Assembly: GCA_029252195.1 (NCBI GenBank)
Contig: JAQXBV010000006.1
Location: 1 to 47,231 of the forward strand
DNA from: Yoonia sp.
Lineage (GTDB): Bacteria; Pseudomonadota; Alphaproteobacteria; Rhodobacterales; Rhodobacteraceae
Length of the DNA stretch: 47,231 nt
Direction: 5' to 3'
In this document: one piece after another, positions 1 to 7,662 of the stretch
Position numbering within the stretch: position 1 is the first letter of the stretch
Layout of the letters: every line of letters begins with the position of its first letter
Notes under the pieces: model-generated
Told to the model about the DNA's origin: nothing
What the model saw: only the letters and a program-made list of their open reading frames with translations
Database searches by the model: none
Translations under genes and position numbers: made by a program

Positions 1-1335
1 GACGATCATGTGCCCCAAGATCACCTGCTACGTTCGATTGACCGGTTTGTGGATCTGAGCGGTATCCGTCCACATCTCGCAGAATTTTACAGCCACACTG
101 GCCGTCCTTCGATTGATCCAGAGCTGCTGATCCGCATGCTGCTGGTTGGGTATTGCCTCGGCATCAGGTCCGAGCGCAGGATTTGCGAGGAGGTGCATCT
201 CAACCTTGCTTACCGCTGGTTCTGCCGCCTTGATCTCGCTGATCCTGTGCCGAACCATTCGACCTTTTCCAAGAACCGGCATGGGCGTTTCCGCGATAGT
301 GATCTTTTGCGGCACTTGTTTGAAACAACTGTGGCGCGCTGCATTGCGGAAGGTCTTGTGAGCGGCCAGCGCTTTGCGGCAGATGCCAGTTTGATCGAAG
401 CTGACGCCAACAAACAAAACTCAACGCCGAAGGAAGATTGGAACACATCAGCAATTACGCCACAGGATGCTCCGCGCGCCGTGCGTGAGTATCTCGATGT
501 TCTGGGCGATGCCGCTTTCGGCGCAGCATCCGAGGTCGAGCCCAAGTTCACATCCCACTCCGATCCCGCCAGTCAGTGGACTGCAGCCCGTAAAGGGCCT
601 GCTTTCTTTGCCTATTCGACAAATTACCTGATCGACACTGACCACAGCGTTATCATTGATGTCGAAGCCACAAGGTCGATCCGACAGGCAGAGGTAGGGT
701 CCGTGCGCACCATGCTGGACCGCGTCAAAGACAAATTCGACCTGCACCCCGAACGCATCATCGCGGACACCGCTTACGGCTCCGGCCCAATGCTGGGATG
801 GCTGGTGGATCGCAAAATCGCCCCGCATATCCCTGTCATTGATAAAGCGGGCCGCACGGACGGGACCTGGAGCCACGCAGACTTCGAATGGGACCCGGAG
901 AACGATCAATATGTTTGTCCAGAAGGCCAATCACTCAAGCAGTTCCGCCGCAACTATTCTGATCCCAACAGAGGCCCGGACGGCACAGGCGTCGCCAAAT
1001 ATCGCGCCTTGAAACTGACGTGCCAAGCTTGTCCATCATAAGCAAAATGCTGCCCAAATGCCGACTTCCGCTCCATCACCCGCGAAGAACACGAAGACGC
1101 CCGTCAAGTTGCCCGCGACATCGCCAAAACCAAACAATATGCCATCTCAATGCGGCTCAGAAAGAAGGTGGAAATGCTCTTTGTCCACCTCAAACGCATT
1201 CTCGGGTTGGGCAGACTCCGATTACGCGGCCCGAACGGTGCAAAAGACGAATTCTTACTCGCTGCAACCGCCCAAAACCTTCGCAAACTCGCCAAGATCC
1301 TTCCTGCACCGCAGCAAATGCAAAAATCCCTATAG
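1..1335 (+). pseudogene. IS1182-family transposase, 5' partial, interrupted by in-frame TAA
   Basis: The reading frame is open from base 1 (it continues to the left, so the GTG at 10 is internal) and encodes an IS1182/IS5-like DDE transposase. Visible are the N-terminal segment HLLRSIDRFVDL, the DUF772-like helical part (RPSIDPELLIRMLLVGYCLG), FAADASLIEADA with the first catalytic Asp, and IIADTAYGSG with the second. A TAA at 1039-1041 falls just after the cysteine-containing CQACPS segment. The same frame then continues to TAG at 1333-1335, through CCPNADFRS and RLRKKVEMLFVHLKRILG, which is the C-terminal E-containing helix region. There is no frameshift: one nonsense codon splits a roughly 445-codon gene. 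The element is probably inactive unless readthrough occurs. Its left terminal repeat lies outside the window, and I could not define the right one. Confidence 0.88.
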
Positions 1336-1778
1336 AAGAGGTGCTCGCGCGATGAATTCGACAATACTTTCTGCGTCAGCAACACGGTGTTTTTCCTCAG
1401 AATCGGCTCGAAACGGACATCAACCAACGTCCGACCGTGCCGCTTCATACTCAATGCCCCCAACATCCAAATACATGCATGGTGCCTGTCTTGTGAACAC
1501 ATAAAACACCCCGAAAATCCCTTGCCCGCCTGCTCACTTCCCCCTATACGCAACCAATCTTGAAGCCTTATGGATTCGGGATGCTGGTTTATGGAACCGC
1601 TGGATATTGCTGGTCTCTTCGTTGGGACATGACGCACCAGACAGGCCGGACGACCACAATGAACAAACGATGACGGCATCCTCTGGCGGGCGCGATTGCG
1701 GACCCGAAAACGACACAGAGCTCTGCAATCACGCCAACACGTCTCGGGAAAACCCGTGCTAGATCAAGGAGCTATCAG
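1336..1778. other. Non-coding interval between transposase and rplS
   Basis: No convincing gene is seen in these 443 bases. Open frames here have no recognisable family motif and none has a good start. The interval must contain the right end of the IS element and the promoter/leader of rplS. In related genomes rplS follows rpsP-rimM-trmD, so the IS or a rearrangement appears to have separated rplS from that operon. AAGGAG at 1766-1771 is the rplS ribosome binding site. Confidence 0.5.
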
Positions 1779-2153
1779 ATGAATCTGATTGCACAGATCG
1801 AAGCGGAGCAAATCGCTGCGCTGGGGAAAACAATCCCCGACTTTAAAGCGGGTGACACCATCCGCGTTGGTTACAAAGTAACCGAAGGCACACGTAGCCG
1901 TGTGCAGAACTACGAGGGTGTATGTATCGCTCGTAAGAACGGCAAAGGTATTGCCGGCTCTTTCACAGTTCGCAAAATCTCTTTTGGTGAAGGCGTAGAG
2001 CGCGTATTCCCACTGCACTCCACAAACATCGACAGCATTGAAGTTGTTCGCCGCGGTAAAGTCCGTCGTGCGAAACTGTACTACTTGCGCGATCGCCGTG
2101 GTAAGTCTGCGCGTATCGCAGAAGTCACCAACTACAAAGCGCCAAAGGCGTAA
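1779..2153 (+). CDS. rplS: 50S ribosomal protein L19
   Basis: A 124-residue protein matching bacterial L19 over its whole length: N-terminal [12 protein letters not shown], then [46 protein letters not shown] and the C-terminal [21 protein letters not shown]19 sits at the interface of the 30S and 50S subunits. It starts at ATG, 7 bases after an AAGGAG ribosome binding site. It is followed after 11 bases by rpmE, and the two are probably co-transcribed up to the terminator near 2411-2437. Unusually, an IS remnant and about 440 bases of non-coding sequence lie upstream where trmD would be expected. Confidence 0.98.
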   Translation: MNLIAQIEAEQIAALGKTIPDFKAGDTIRVGYKVTEGTRSRVQNYEGVCIARKNGKGIAGSFTVRKISFGEGVERVFPLHSTNIDSIEVVRRGKVRRAKLYYLRDRRGKSARIAEVTNYKAPKA

Positions 2154-2164
2154 GGGGACCTGTT

Positions 2165-2386
2165 ATGAAAAAAGATATTCACCCAGACTATCACGCGATC
2201 ACGGTCAAAATGACCGATGGTACAGAAATTCAAATGAAATCCACATGGGGCAAAGAGGGCGACACGATGTCGCTCGATATCGACCCATCTGTGCACCCGG
2301 CTTGGACTGGTGGTGGCACACGTCTTATGGATGCTGGTGGTCGTGTTTCCAAGTTCAAGAACAAATACGCTGGTCTTGGCTTCTAA
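2165..2386 (+). CDS. rpmE: 50S ribosomal protein L31 (zinc-free type)
   Basis: A 73-residue protein with the L31 signature [10 protein letters not shown]...V.MTDGTE.Q..STWG and a C-terminal [12 protein letters not shown]. The CxxC zinc-ribbon cysteines of classical L31 are absent; the protein contains no cysteine at all, so this is the C-minus form common in alphaproteobacteria. It lies 11 bases after rplS with the ribosome binding site AAGGGGA just upstream of the ATG. The pair rplS-rpmE is typical of Rhodobacterales, and a strong stem-loop follows at 2411. Confidence 0.97.
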   Translation: MKKDIHPDYHAITVKMTDGTEIQMKSTWGKEGDTMSLDIDPSVHPAWTGGGTRLMDAGGRVSKFKNKYAGLGF

Positions 2387-2410
2387 GCCGACCCGCTATT
2401 TTGAGACACG

Positions 2411-2437
2411 AAACGCCGTCCCTCGGGGCGGCGTTTT
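2411..2437 (+). terminator. Rho-independent terminator after rpmE
   Basis: AAACGCCG (2411-2418) pairs perfectly with CGGCGTTT (2429-2436), with further C/G pairs inside the loop and a short T run, 24 bases after the rpmE stop codon. Confidence 0.85.
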
Positions 2438-2450
2438 GCGTTTCGGCGGA

Positions 2451-2472
2451 GATGGGTTAAAACCCATCCTAC
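2451..2472. repeat. Dispersed palindromic repeat, copy 1
   Basis: A palindrome GATGGGTT/AACCCATC followed by CTAC. Its reverse complement is almost identical to a second copy at 40524-40549, 38 kb away. Both copies lie just outside genes (after rpmE here, after hspQ there). Confidence 0.7.
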
Positions 2473-2499
2473 ATTTTCCCGTTCCAAAACAGGTGTTGC

Positions 2500-2814
2500 A
2501 TGGCGCATCCACTCGAAGCATTGATCGACCAGATCATTCAAAAAGCCGAAGCAAATGGCGCGTTCAAAGATTTGGCTGGCGCTGGAAAGCCTTTGCCGCA
2601 TTTGGACGATCCCGCAAACGCGCTGCTTAATCGGATCATGCGAGAGGCGGATGCAAAAGCGCCTGTGGTGATTATCCGAGAGCAGATTTTGGCGTCTTCG
2701 GCGCGGCTGAAAGAGATCACCGACCCTGTGAAGCTAAAAGAGGAAATGCTGGTTTTGGCTGAGTTGCAGACCAAGCTTGCCATCGAGATGGAAGCTTTTC
2801 GAAAGCACGGATAA
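2500..2814 (+). CDS. DUF1992 (DnaJ-homologue subfamily C member 28-like) protein
   Basis: A 104-residue protein whose N-terminal half has the DUF1992 signature: LEALIDQIIQKAEANGAF, then DLAGAGKPLPHLDD and AYRIMREA-like NALLNRIMREADAKAPVV. The rest is a charged helical tail. The family is found in bacteria and as the conserved domain of eukaryotic DNAJC28; a biochemical role is not established. It contains no J domain or membrane segment. It is a single gene after the rpmE terminator, starting at ATG, with no obvious operon partner because the next gene downstream is decayed. Confidence 0.85.
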   Translation: MAHPLEALIDQIIQKAEANGAFKDLAGAGKPLPHLDDPANALLNRIMREADAKAPVVIIREQILASSARLKEITDPVKLKEEMLVLAELQTKLAIEMEAFRKHG

Positions 2815-3042
2815 CCACGATTACTCTCCTTGCACAGGGCGCGCACCAAGCGCGACCCTCACCAAAGCCAGTGGCCCGCGTCAGGGCAACAGCGGCGGGA
2901 AAACGAGATGTCTCAACGCGGCTACCAGCAAGGGTTGTTTCCGATACCAGTTACCCAATACCAAACCAAAGAAATTTGCGAGACGCATATGGAAACTGGG
3001 TTTTGACGGCTTTGAAGACGACGAACTTGCGGAGTTTGGTCC

Positions 3043-3778
3043 TTGCGGTCGCATGTTTCCCCACCTTTTCGCCCTGTCACGCCAGAACACGAAAGGGTTG
3101 TGCCTCATGAAGGCCCGCAACGGCATGTGACCGTTGATGTCCACTTTGCCATGGGGCGTGATGAGATCACTTACGCGCAATGGATGGCCTGCGTGAACGA
3201 CGGTGGTTGTCGAGTATATGTGCCGCCGCGAGAACTTTTGATCCCTGCACATCCTGGGATTAAGTCGGTGGATATGACGGGAACCATGCCGGTGATTTGG
3301 GTCGATACCGCTGATGCCCTGCTTTATGTCGCGTGGCTCAATCAAAAGATTGGGTTTGAGGCTTACCGCCTCCCGAACGAGGCCGAGTGGGAATATGCGG
3401 CAAGGGCTGGCATCACAACCCGCTTTGCCCAAGGGGACACGATCGACGATCAGCAGGCTAATTTCTCGGGTAAACCCTCAGCTTATCACGGCTGACCCGC
3501 GTGAAGATCTGATGACGCGTGCGGCCTGCGGCATATGTCAGGGACATGTTGCCGAATTAGCGACCTCTTGCTTCACAAAGCAAATACCCGATTTCGGGGT
3601 GACTTCAGGGTTGCAAGCCGAAAGTCAAAAACTGGATGTCTCAAGGTAATTCGTGGGGGGTAGTTTTGTTGGGCCGATGGACAACATGCGTGTCGCGAGC
3701 AGACCACCGCTTAAACCTGACGGCCGAGCTCGATTTGTCGGATTTCGTGTCGTGAAAATATTTGCAGCAATGGAATAG
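3043..3778 (+). pseudogene. Decayed FGE-sulfatase / SUMF1-family gene
   Basis: Fragments of a formylglycine-generating-enzyme-like fold can be followed across two frames. In the first (to the stop at 3493-3495) are EGPQRHVTV, FAMGRDEITYAQWMACVNDG, MPVIWVDTADALLYVAWLN and YRLPNEAEWEYAARAG. The second frame resumes near 3496 with GHVAELATSC. After a TAA inside SR*FVGGSF (where the family has RVIRGGSF) it reaches the C-terminal RVASRPPLKPD...FVGFRVV, stopping at 3776-3778. The segment normally carrying GLxDMxGNV is shortened. The bases around 3645-3660 look like a one-base loss followed by a one-base gain. The N-terminal leader before 3043 is not recognisable. It is almost certainly non-functional. 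Confidence 0.8.
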
Positions 3779-3880
3779 ATGGTGGCAATTTTTAGCAATG
3801 TGAACGCTAAAGGGCCCATCGGTTTCGCCTGAGGCAGGACAGTTTTACCTGTCAACGCGGACGGCTTACAGAGTTTGGCA

Positions 3881-4249
3881 TTAAAACTGGGGCACGTCGT
3901 TTGAGATGGTTAAACCATAGGACAGCCCCTGCCCGATGCGGTGCGCGAGGCGCGACCACTCTTGGGCGAGGTGTGGCGGAAGTTCGGCGTGCAGGACGTC
4001 GTCGAAGAGGCCAAGCCAGATCGGAAAGTGCTCGGGCTTCACATCGCCTGCCGCGTGGTGCTTCTGCATCGGGTTGCCCGCATAGGACCATTCGCGCAGG
4101 ATCGCGTTGCGCCAAAAGCTGGCGATTTTGTTTTCGTGTTCGGCCCAATCGTGGATGTGGTTGGCGAAGACGGGTGCAAGATCCGGATCTTGGCGCACCG
4201 CCGCATAGAATTTGCGAACAACCGTGTCGATTTGATCTGCGGTTAGCAC
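3881..4249 (-). CDS. Group III truncated haemoglobin
   Basis: A 122-residue globin of the TrHb3 class. FYAAVRQDPDLAPVF near the N-terminus (helix B with Tyr15), FWRNAILREWSYAGNPMQKH and the F-helix region PEHFPIWLGLFDDVL, with His74 as the expected proximal haem ligand, all fit the family, and the length is usual. The start codon is GTG, only 4 bases after the stop codon of the small membrane-protein gene at 4254-4409, so the two are probably translationally coupled. Divergently transcribed next door is an NsrR-like regulator, with paired palindromes between. TrHb3 proteins are linked to nitric oxide and peroxynitrite handling; that role here is inferred from the family and the context. Confidence 0.9.
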   Translation of the reverse strand: MLTADQIDTVVRKFYAAVRQDPDLAPVFANHIHDWAEHENKIASFWRNAILREWSYAGNPMQKHHAAGDVKPEHFPIWLGLFDDVLHAELPPHLAQEWSRLAHRIGQGLSYGLTISNDVPQF

Positions 4250-4253
4250 GGCT

Positions 4254-4409
4254 TCAGCCCAAAATTACCCACGTCAGTGCGAGCAAAACAAACAGGTAAA
4301 TCAACGTGTTGAACATCCAGCGTATCAGCCCCGCGTCTGTGTCTGGGTCTACGCCCATCAAGAGGCAGGCCTTATTGCCGGGCCAGAGGAGGATTTCCGA
4401 GAGTGTCAT
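4254..4409 (-). CDS. Small single-span membrane protein (51 aa) upstream of haemoglobin
   Basis: An uninterrupted 51-codon frame starting at ATG (4409) with a GGAG ribosome binding site 6 bases upstream and ending 4 bases before the haemoglobin start. The protein begins MTLSEILLWPGNKACLLMG, has a polar middle (VDPDTDAGLIRW), and ends in a hydrophobic helix (about residues 31-50, LIYLFVLLALTWVIL). I do not recognise a named family. It is the first gene of a two-gene operon reading away from the putative NsrR sites, so a role in the same NO or redox response is likely but unproven. The good ribosome binding site, the tight spacing and the clear membrane helix argue that it is real. Confidence 0.72.
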   Translation of the reverse strand: MTLSEILLWPGNKACLLMGVDPDTDAGLIRWMFNTLIYLFVLLALTWVILG

Positions 4410-4422
4410 GGGGCGCTCCGCT

Positions 4423-4434
4423 AAATGCGTATTT
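4423..4434. promoter_or_regulatory. Putative NsrR/Rrf2 operator 1
   Basis: AAATGCGTATTT, a near-palindrome differing in one base from the perfect palindrome at 4460-4471. It lies 14 bases upstream of the start codon of the 51-residue gene, where it would cover that promoter. The shape (AAAT-rich arms, short GC-containing centre) resembles Rrf2-family sites; binding is inferred. Confidence 0.55.
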
Positions 4435-4459
4435 CCGTTACGGATTAAATAGCGCTTTT

Positions 4460-4471
4460 AAATACGTATTT
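4460..4471. promoter_or_regulatory. Putative NsrR/Rrf2 operator 2
   Basis: AAATACGTATTT, a perfect 12-bp palindrome 20 bases upstream of the nsrR-like start codon, centred 37 bp from the similar site at 4423-4434. One site lies near each divergent start, as expected for autoregulation plus control of the haemoglobin operon. Confidence 0.6.
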
Positions 4472-4490
4472 CAATTGCTAATTTAAATCC

Positions 4491-4919
4491 ATGCAACTTG
4501 ATAAATTCACCGACTATGCTTTGCGGGTTTTGATGACCCTTGCCGTGCGTGCACCAGACCGCGTGCCGACCTCTGCGATTGCGGCGGGGTATGGGTTGTC
4601 AGAACATCATCTATCAAAGGTCGCGACCGAGCTGGTCCGCTGCGGCTTTGTCGTGTCAGAGCGTGGTCGCGGAGGCGGCCTGACGCTGGCCCGCCCGGCC
4701 GGGGAGATCAACATCGGCGCGGTTGTGCGGGCCCTGCGCGGCGATACGCCCGTCGCGGAATGCTTTGGCACGGGCTCAACCTGTTTAGTCTTGCCCGCCT
4801 GCGGGTTGCGCGCGCCATTGGCCGCAGCGCAAGAGGCGTATTTTTCGACCTTGGACGGGTTTCAACTGGCGGATGTAGTGAAGCCGAAGTCCGCTTTAGC
4901 CAGGTTGTTGGCGTTTTGA
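4491..4919 (+). CDS. nsrR: Rrf2-family iron-sulfur regulator, NsrR-like
   Basis: A 142-residue Rrf2 regulator. The N-terminal winged helix (MQLDKFTDYALRVLMTLAV, then IAAGYGLSEHHLSKVATEL) is followed by the wing RGRGGGLTLARPA. Cys91, Cys98 and Cys104 (ECFGTGSTC, PAC) have the spacing of the NsrR cluster ligands, and Asp8 matches the fourth ligand described for Streptomyces NsrR. NsrR binds a nitric-oxide-sensitive Fe-S cluster and represses NO-defence genes. Divergence from a truncated haemoglobin supports that assignment over IscR or RirA. Two AAAT-type palindromes occupy the 81-base divergent spacer. Confidence 0.85.
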   Translation: MQLDKFTDYALRVLMTLAVRAPDRVPTSAIAAGYGLSEHHLSKVATELVRCGFVVSERGRGGGLTLARPAGEINIGAVVRALRGDTPVAECFGTGSTCLVLPACGLRAPLAAAQEAYFSTLDGFQLADVVKPKSALARLLAF

Positions 4920-5098
4920 TTGACGGATAGCTTCGCGCCAGGGCAGCGGCGCAAAATCGCAGGCTGGCTTGGTGATCAGAGTATCCTCAAGGTCGGCTTC
5001 GCGCGCGGAGCAGGCGTTGGTTGTTGTACTGACCTGCATCAGTTTAGGCCGCGCAAGTCAGAACCGGCGTTCTATGTTATCGGTGAAATAGTCAACCG

Positions 5099-5581
5099 AT
5101 GAGGCCTTCCTTGGGACCTATTGCACAAATGAACATGGGGTATCTGCTCCACCCTGATGGTGATCCTCGAGTCGCCGGTTTTGAAGACAACTCTGATCGC
5201 CTGAACGCCGTTGCGGACCGTTCACCGGGATTTATCTGGAGATTGCAGGGAGAGGGATACGATCTGCCCGAAAACGATACGGGTGCATTGTTTGGTCGAC
5301 CCGAAGTCGCACTCGCGACATTGTCCACTTGGGAAAGCTTCGAAGATTTCGAACACTTTGTTCACAAGACTATTCATGGCCAATTCCTTGATCGCCGAGC
5401 GGAATGGTTCGAACATGTCCATGATCAAAGCTATGTTATATGGCCTATTGAGGCTGGCCATATTCCCAGCCTGACTGAAGGAAAAAAGCAAACTGCTTCA
5501 GCTAAGATCTGGCGGATCAAGTCCAGCGGCGTTCGATTTTGCTACCGGACGGCAAATGTTCGGTTAGTCCCGCAAAGCTGA
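5099..5581 (+). CDS. DUF3291 protein with apparent C-terminal frameshift
   Basis: The first about 130 residues match DUF3291, a small dimeric alpha/beta-barrel family related to antibiotic-biosynthesis monooxygenases: DPRVAGFEDNSDRLNAVADR, SPGFIWRLQ, LSTWESFEDFEHFVHKT and the WPIEAGHIPSL segment. After an A6 run at 5482-5487 the annotated frame loses family resemblance. Dropping one A gives EGKSKLLQLR...SPAAFDFATG and a stop at 5565-5567, which is the normal family ending. So this copy either carries a one-base insertion, or the run is a sequencing error or a slippage site. As it stands the protein has an alien tail of about 30 residues. The start at 5099 gives the usual length before the conserved core. 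Function unknown. Confidence 0.75.
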   Translation: MRPSLGPIAQMNMGYLLHPDGDPRVAGFEDNSDRLNAVADRSPGFIWRLQGEGYDLPENDTGALFGRPEVALATLSTWESFEDFEHFVHKTIHGQFLDRRAEWFEHVHDQSYVIWPIEAGHIPSLTEGKKQTASAKIWRIKSSGVRFCYRTANVRLVPQS

Positions 5582-5651
5582 CAGTGACTTGTTTACTTAG
5601 CGGGATGCAAAAATTCACTGTGTGTGCTCTAAGTTTCCGGTCCACAAAACC

Positions 5652-5682
5652 AAAACGGCCCACCAGATTGGCGGGCCGTTTT
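5652..5682. terminator. Bidirectional terminator between DUF3291 and the DEAD-box gene
   Basis: AAAACGGCCC (5652-5661) pairs with GGGCCGTTTT (5673-5682), followed by T's on the plus strand and T-rich sequence on the minus strand. It sits between two converging genes. Confidence 0.85.
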
Positions 5683-5702
5683 TCAGTTTCTAGCAAGGGT
5701 AT

Positions 5703-7010
5703 TTAAGCGACGTTGCTACGCCCACGCCCCGTTGCCGACTTTTTCGTGCGGGGCTTGCCTGCGCCGCCGTGCTTGGCTGCACCTGCTGGACGACCGGCGC
5801 CGCCTGCTGCGCGAGGTGCGCCGCGACCGCGACCACCGCCACCGCCGCCACCGTTAGGGCGCTTTTTCTGACCGGGCAGGATTTCCCATGCGCGGCCTGA
5901 TGCGACTGGAATCTCTTCCTTCATCGCTTTTTCGATGTCTTTCAGATCGACCATCTCGTCAGGTGCGCAGAACGCGATCGCAGAGCCCTCGGCGCCTGCG
6001 CGTGCGGTCCGACCAATGCGGTGCACATAGTTTTCGGCGACGTTTGGCAGGTCGTAGTTATAGACGTGACGCACACCTGGAATGTCGATGCCGCGCGCGG
6101 CAACGTCGGTGGCCACGAGGACGCGGACCTTGCCGGATTTAAACGCCTCGATCGCGCGTTCGCGCTGACCTTGGGATTTGTTGCCGTGGATCGAGGCTGC
6201 GCCGAAACCTTTGGATTCGAGGAATTTATAAAGCTTCTCGCAACCGTGCTTTGTCCGGCCAAAGACCAGTGCCAATTCGTCGCGGTGCTTGTCGAGGAGC
6301 TCAACGAGCAGGTCCGACTTTGCCGCTTGCGCGACATAGTGCAAGGACTGGTTGATCTTCTTCACAGCCTGCCCCGGAGGGTTCACTTGCACGCGCACCG
6401 GGTCGCTCAGGAAAGCGTCGGCCAGTTCTGACATCAGTTTCGGCATGGTGGCCGAGAACATCATTGTCTGGCGCGGAGTTGCCAAAAGCGGTGCGATACG
6501 GCGCAATGCGTGGATAAAGCCCATGTCGAGCATTTGGTCGGCCTCGTCGAGAACCAGATAGATGGTCTCGTCAAGGCGGATCGCACGACGGTCAAGCAGG
6601 TCGATCAGACGGCCCGGAGTGGCGACCAAAAGGTCAACGCCGTTTTGCAGACGCTTGATTTGCGAGGCGATACCAGCGCCACCAACCACAAGCGCCACTT
6701 TCAGGTGGCTGCCTTTGGTATAGGCGGTGAGGTTGTCAGCGATCTGTTTGGCAAGCTCGCGTGTTGGCGCAAGGATCAGGCCGCGCGCTGTTTTGGCGTT
6801 AGGCTTAACGCCCGCCTTGAGCAAAGCGTCGATCATTGGCAAACCGAAGGCCGCAGTTTTACCTGTACCAGTCTGCGCCAAGCCCATCACGTCGCGGCCA
6901 TTCATGGCGTGCGGAATCGCTTGGGTCTGAATTGGGGTCGGGTCGGTGATACCCTGCTCTTTGAGAATATTCACCAGACGGGGCGCAAGGCCCAGCATAT
7001 CGAAATCCAT
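5703..7010 (-). CDS. DEAD-box ATP-dependent RNA helicase, RhlE-type
   Basis: A 435-residue helicase with all core motifs: Q motif (TDPTPIQTQAIP), Walker A AQTGTGKT (about residues 45-52), PTRELA (82-87), TPGR, DEAD (155-158), SAT (186-188), VAARGIDIP and HRIGRTARAG. It ends in a glycine/arginine/lysine-rich tail (GGGGGGGRGRG and basic repeats), typical of RhlE-like helicases acting on structured RNA and ribosome precursors. I place the start at the ATG of MDFDMLGL (7010). The frame is open for 28 further codons upstream, but those residues do not resemble the family. It is a single gene ending at a bidirectional terminator. Distinguishing RhlE from SrmB/DeaD-like paralogues would need a tree. 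Confidence 0.93.
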   Translation of the reverse strand: MDFDMLGLAPRLVNILKEQGITDPTPIQTQAIPHAMNGRDVMGLAQTGTGKTAAFGLPMIDALLKAGVKPNAKTARGLILAPTRELAKQIADNLTAYTKGSHLKVALVVGGAGIASQIKRLQNGVDLLVATPGRLIDLLDRRAIRLDETIYLVLDEADQMLDMGFIHALRRIAPLLATPRQTMMFSATMPKLMSELADAFLSDPVRVQVNPPGQAVKKINQSLHYVAQAAKSDLLVELLDKHRDELALVFGRTKHGCEKLYKFLESKGFGAASIHGNKSQGQRERAIEAFKSGKVRVLVATDVAARGIDIPGVRHVYNYDLPNVAENYVHRIGRTARAGAEGSAIAFCAPDEMVDLKDIEKAMKEEIPVASGRAWEILPGQKKRPNGGGGGGGRGRGAPRAAGGAGRPAGAAKHGGAGKPRTKKSATGRGRSNVA

Positions 7011-7299
7011 AGTCGTCTTTCTGGCGGGGATTGCCCCGCGCATAGGGTTCGGCCTTCCGCGGAATGCAGACAAGCCAATGCAGGTTGCGCCCAAATGCTG
7101 ACGGCCAGAGCCACATGCCCCGACGCCGATCAGGCGCTGGACCCCCTGCGTGATGTGGGAACCGGAAAATTAATCGATGCCTTGCGGATATCTCATCGCG
7201 CTCTGCTCACGCGGCAGGATGCATCGGTTGGAGTGCGTTTGGAGGATAATCCGCCCGAAGTCAAGCTCAGTCTGCACTGATGTCTACGGGTCAAATCCA

Positions 7300-7358
7300 G
7301 AACAATGTTCAAATGTGTTGACATCGCCGCAAGCCTACCCCATCAGTGAACAATGTTC
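7300..7358. promoter_or_regulatory. Pair of identical GAACANTGTTC inverted repeats
   Basis: The 11-base sequence GAACAATGTTC (an inverted repeat with one central base) occurs at 7300-7310 and again at 7348-7358, 48 bp apart, upstream of the lipoprotein/DUF2145 genes. The second copy extends to TGAACAATGTTCA. A TTGACA hexamer lies between them at 7318-7323, with no convincing -10 box. This has the form of operators for a TetR-like dimeric repressor; no such regulator is in the window. The rest of the 7011-7375 interval shows no gene. Confidence 0.6.
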
Positions 7359-7375
7359 ACAAATGGAATGCCATC

Positions 7376-7642
7376 ATGTTACATCTCCCTCTTGCGATCT
7401 TGGCTCTCGGCAGTGTCGCGGCCTGTCGTCAAAACGCGGCGCAATCTGCCGATCATAGCGCCGTTGCGGCCAGCCATTGCTCTGCGGCCATTGGCGGCAG
7501 TGTCAGCACGGTCGTGGCAGTGCCACTGATGGCATCGGGCGCCAGCCTGTTGGTGTCGGGCGCCGCGATACAGTCGTCAACCCAGACCTCTCCCCCTCCT
7601 GCCGCGCCACTGCACACACCAAATGGCCCGCCTGCCCTTTAG
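7376..7642 (+). CDS. Small putative lipoprotein
   Basis: An 88-residue product from the ATG at 7376. A hydrophobic leader ends in a lipobox (GSVAAC), followed by a short Ser/Ala-rich segment, a hydrophobic stretch (VVAVPLMASGASLLVSGAAI) and a proline-rich tail. A GTG at 7346 would lengthen it by ten residues but lies inside the second inverted repeat, so the ATG is preferred. It lies 20 bases upstream of the DUF2145 gene and is probably co-transcribed with it. I know no function. Small envelope proteins next to DUF2145 genes suggest a shared role, but that is inference. Confidence 0.6.
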   Translation: MLHLPLAILALGSVAACRQNAAQSADHSAVAASHCSAAIGGSVSTVVAVPLMASGASLLVSGAAIQSSTQTSPPPAAPLHTPNGPPAL

Positions 7643-7662
7643 CCCCTGGAATTGGAAACACC

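Noticed and set aside
1104..1679. A 191-codon minus-strand open frame across the end of the transposase
   Set aside because: It overlaps the conserved C-terminal part of the transposase on the other strand and has no family motif; it is a shadow frame.
6510..7280. Long plus-strand frame opposite the DEAD-box gene, extending into the intergenic region
   Set aside because: Most of it is the antisense of conserved helicase motifs, and its free tail (7011-7280) shows no recognisable family or start signal.
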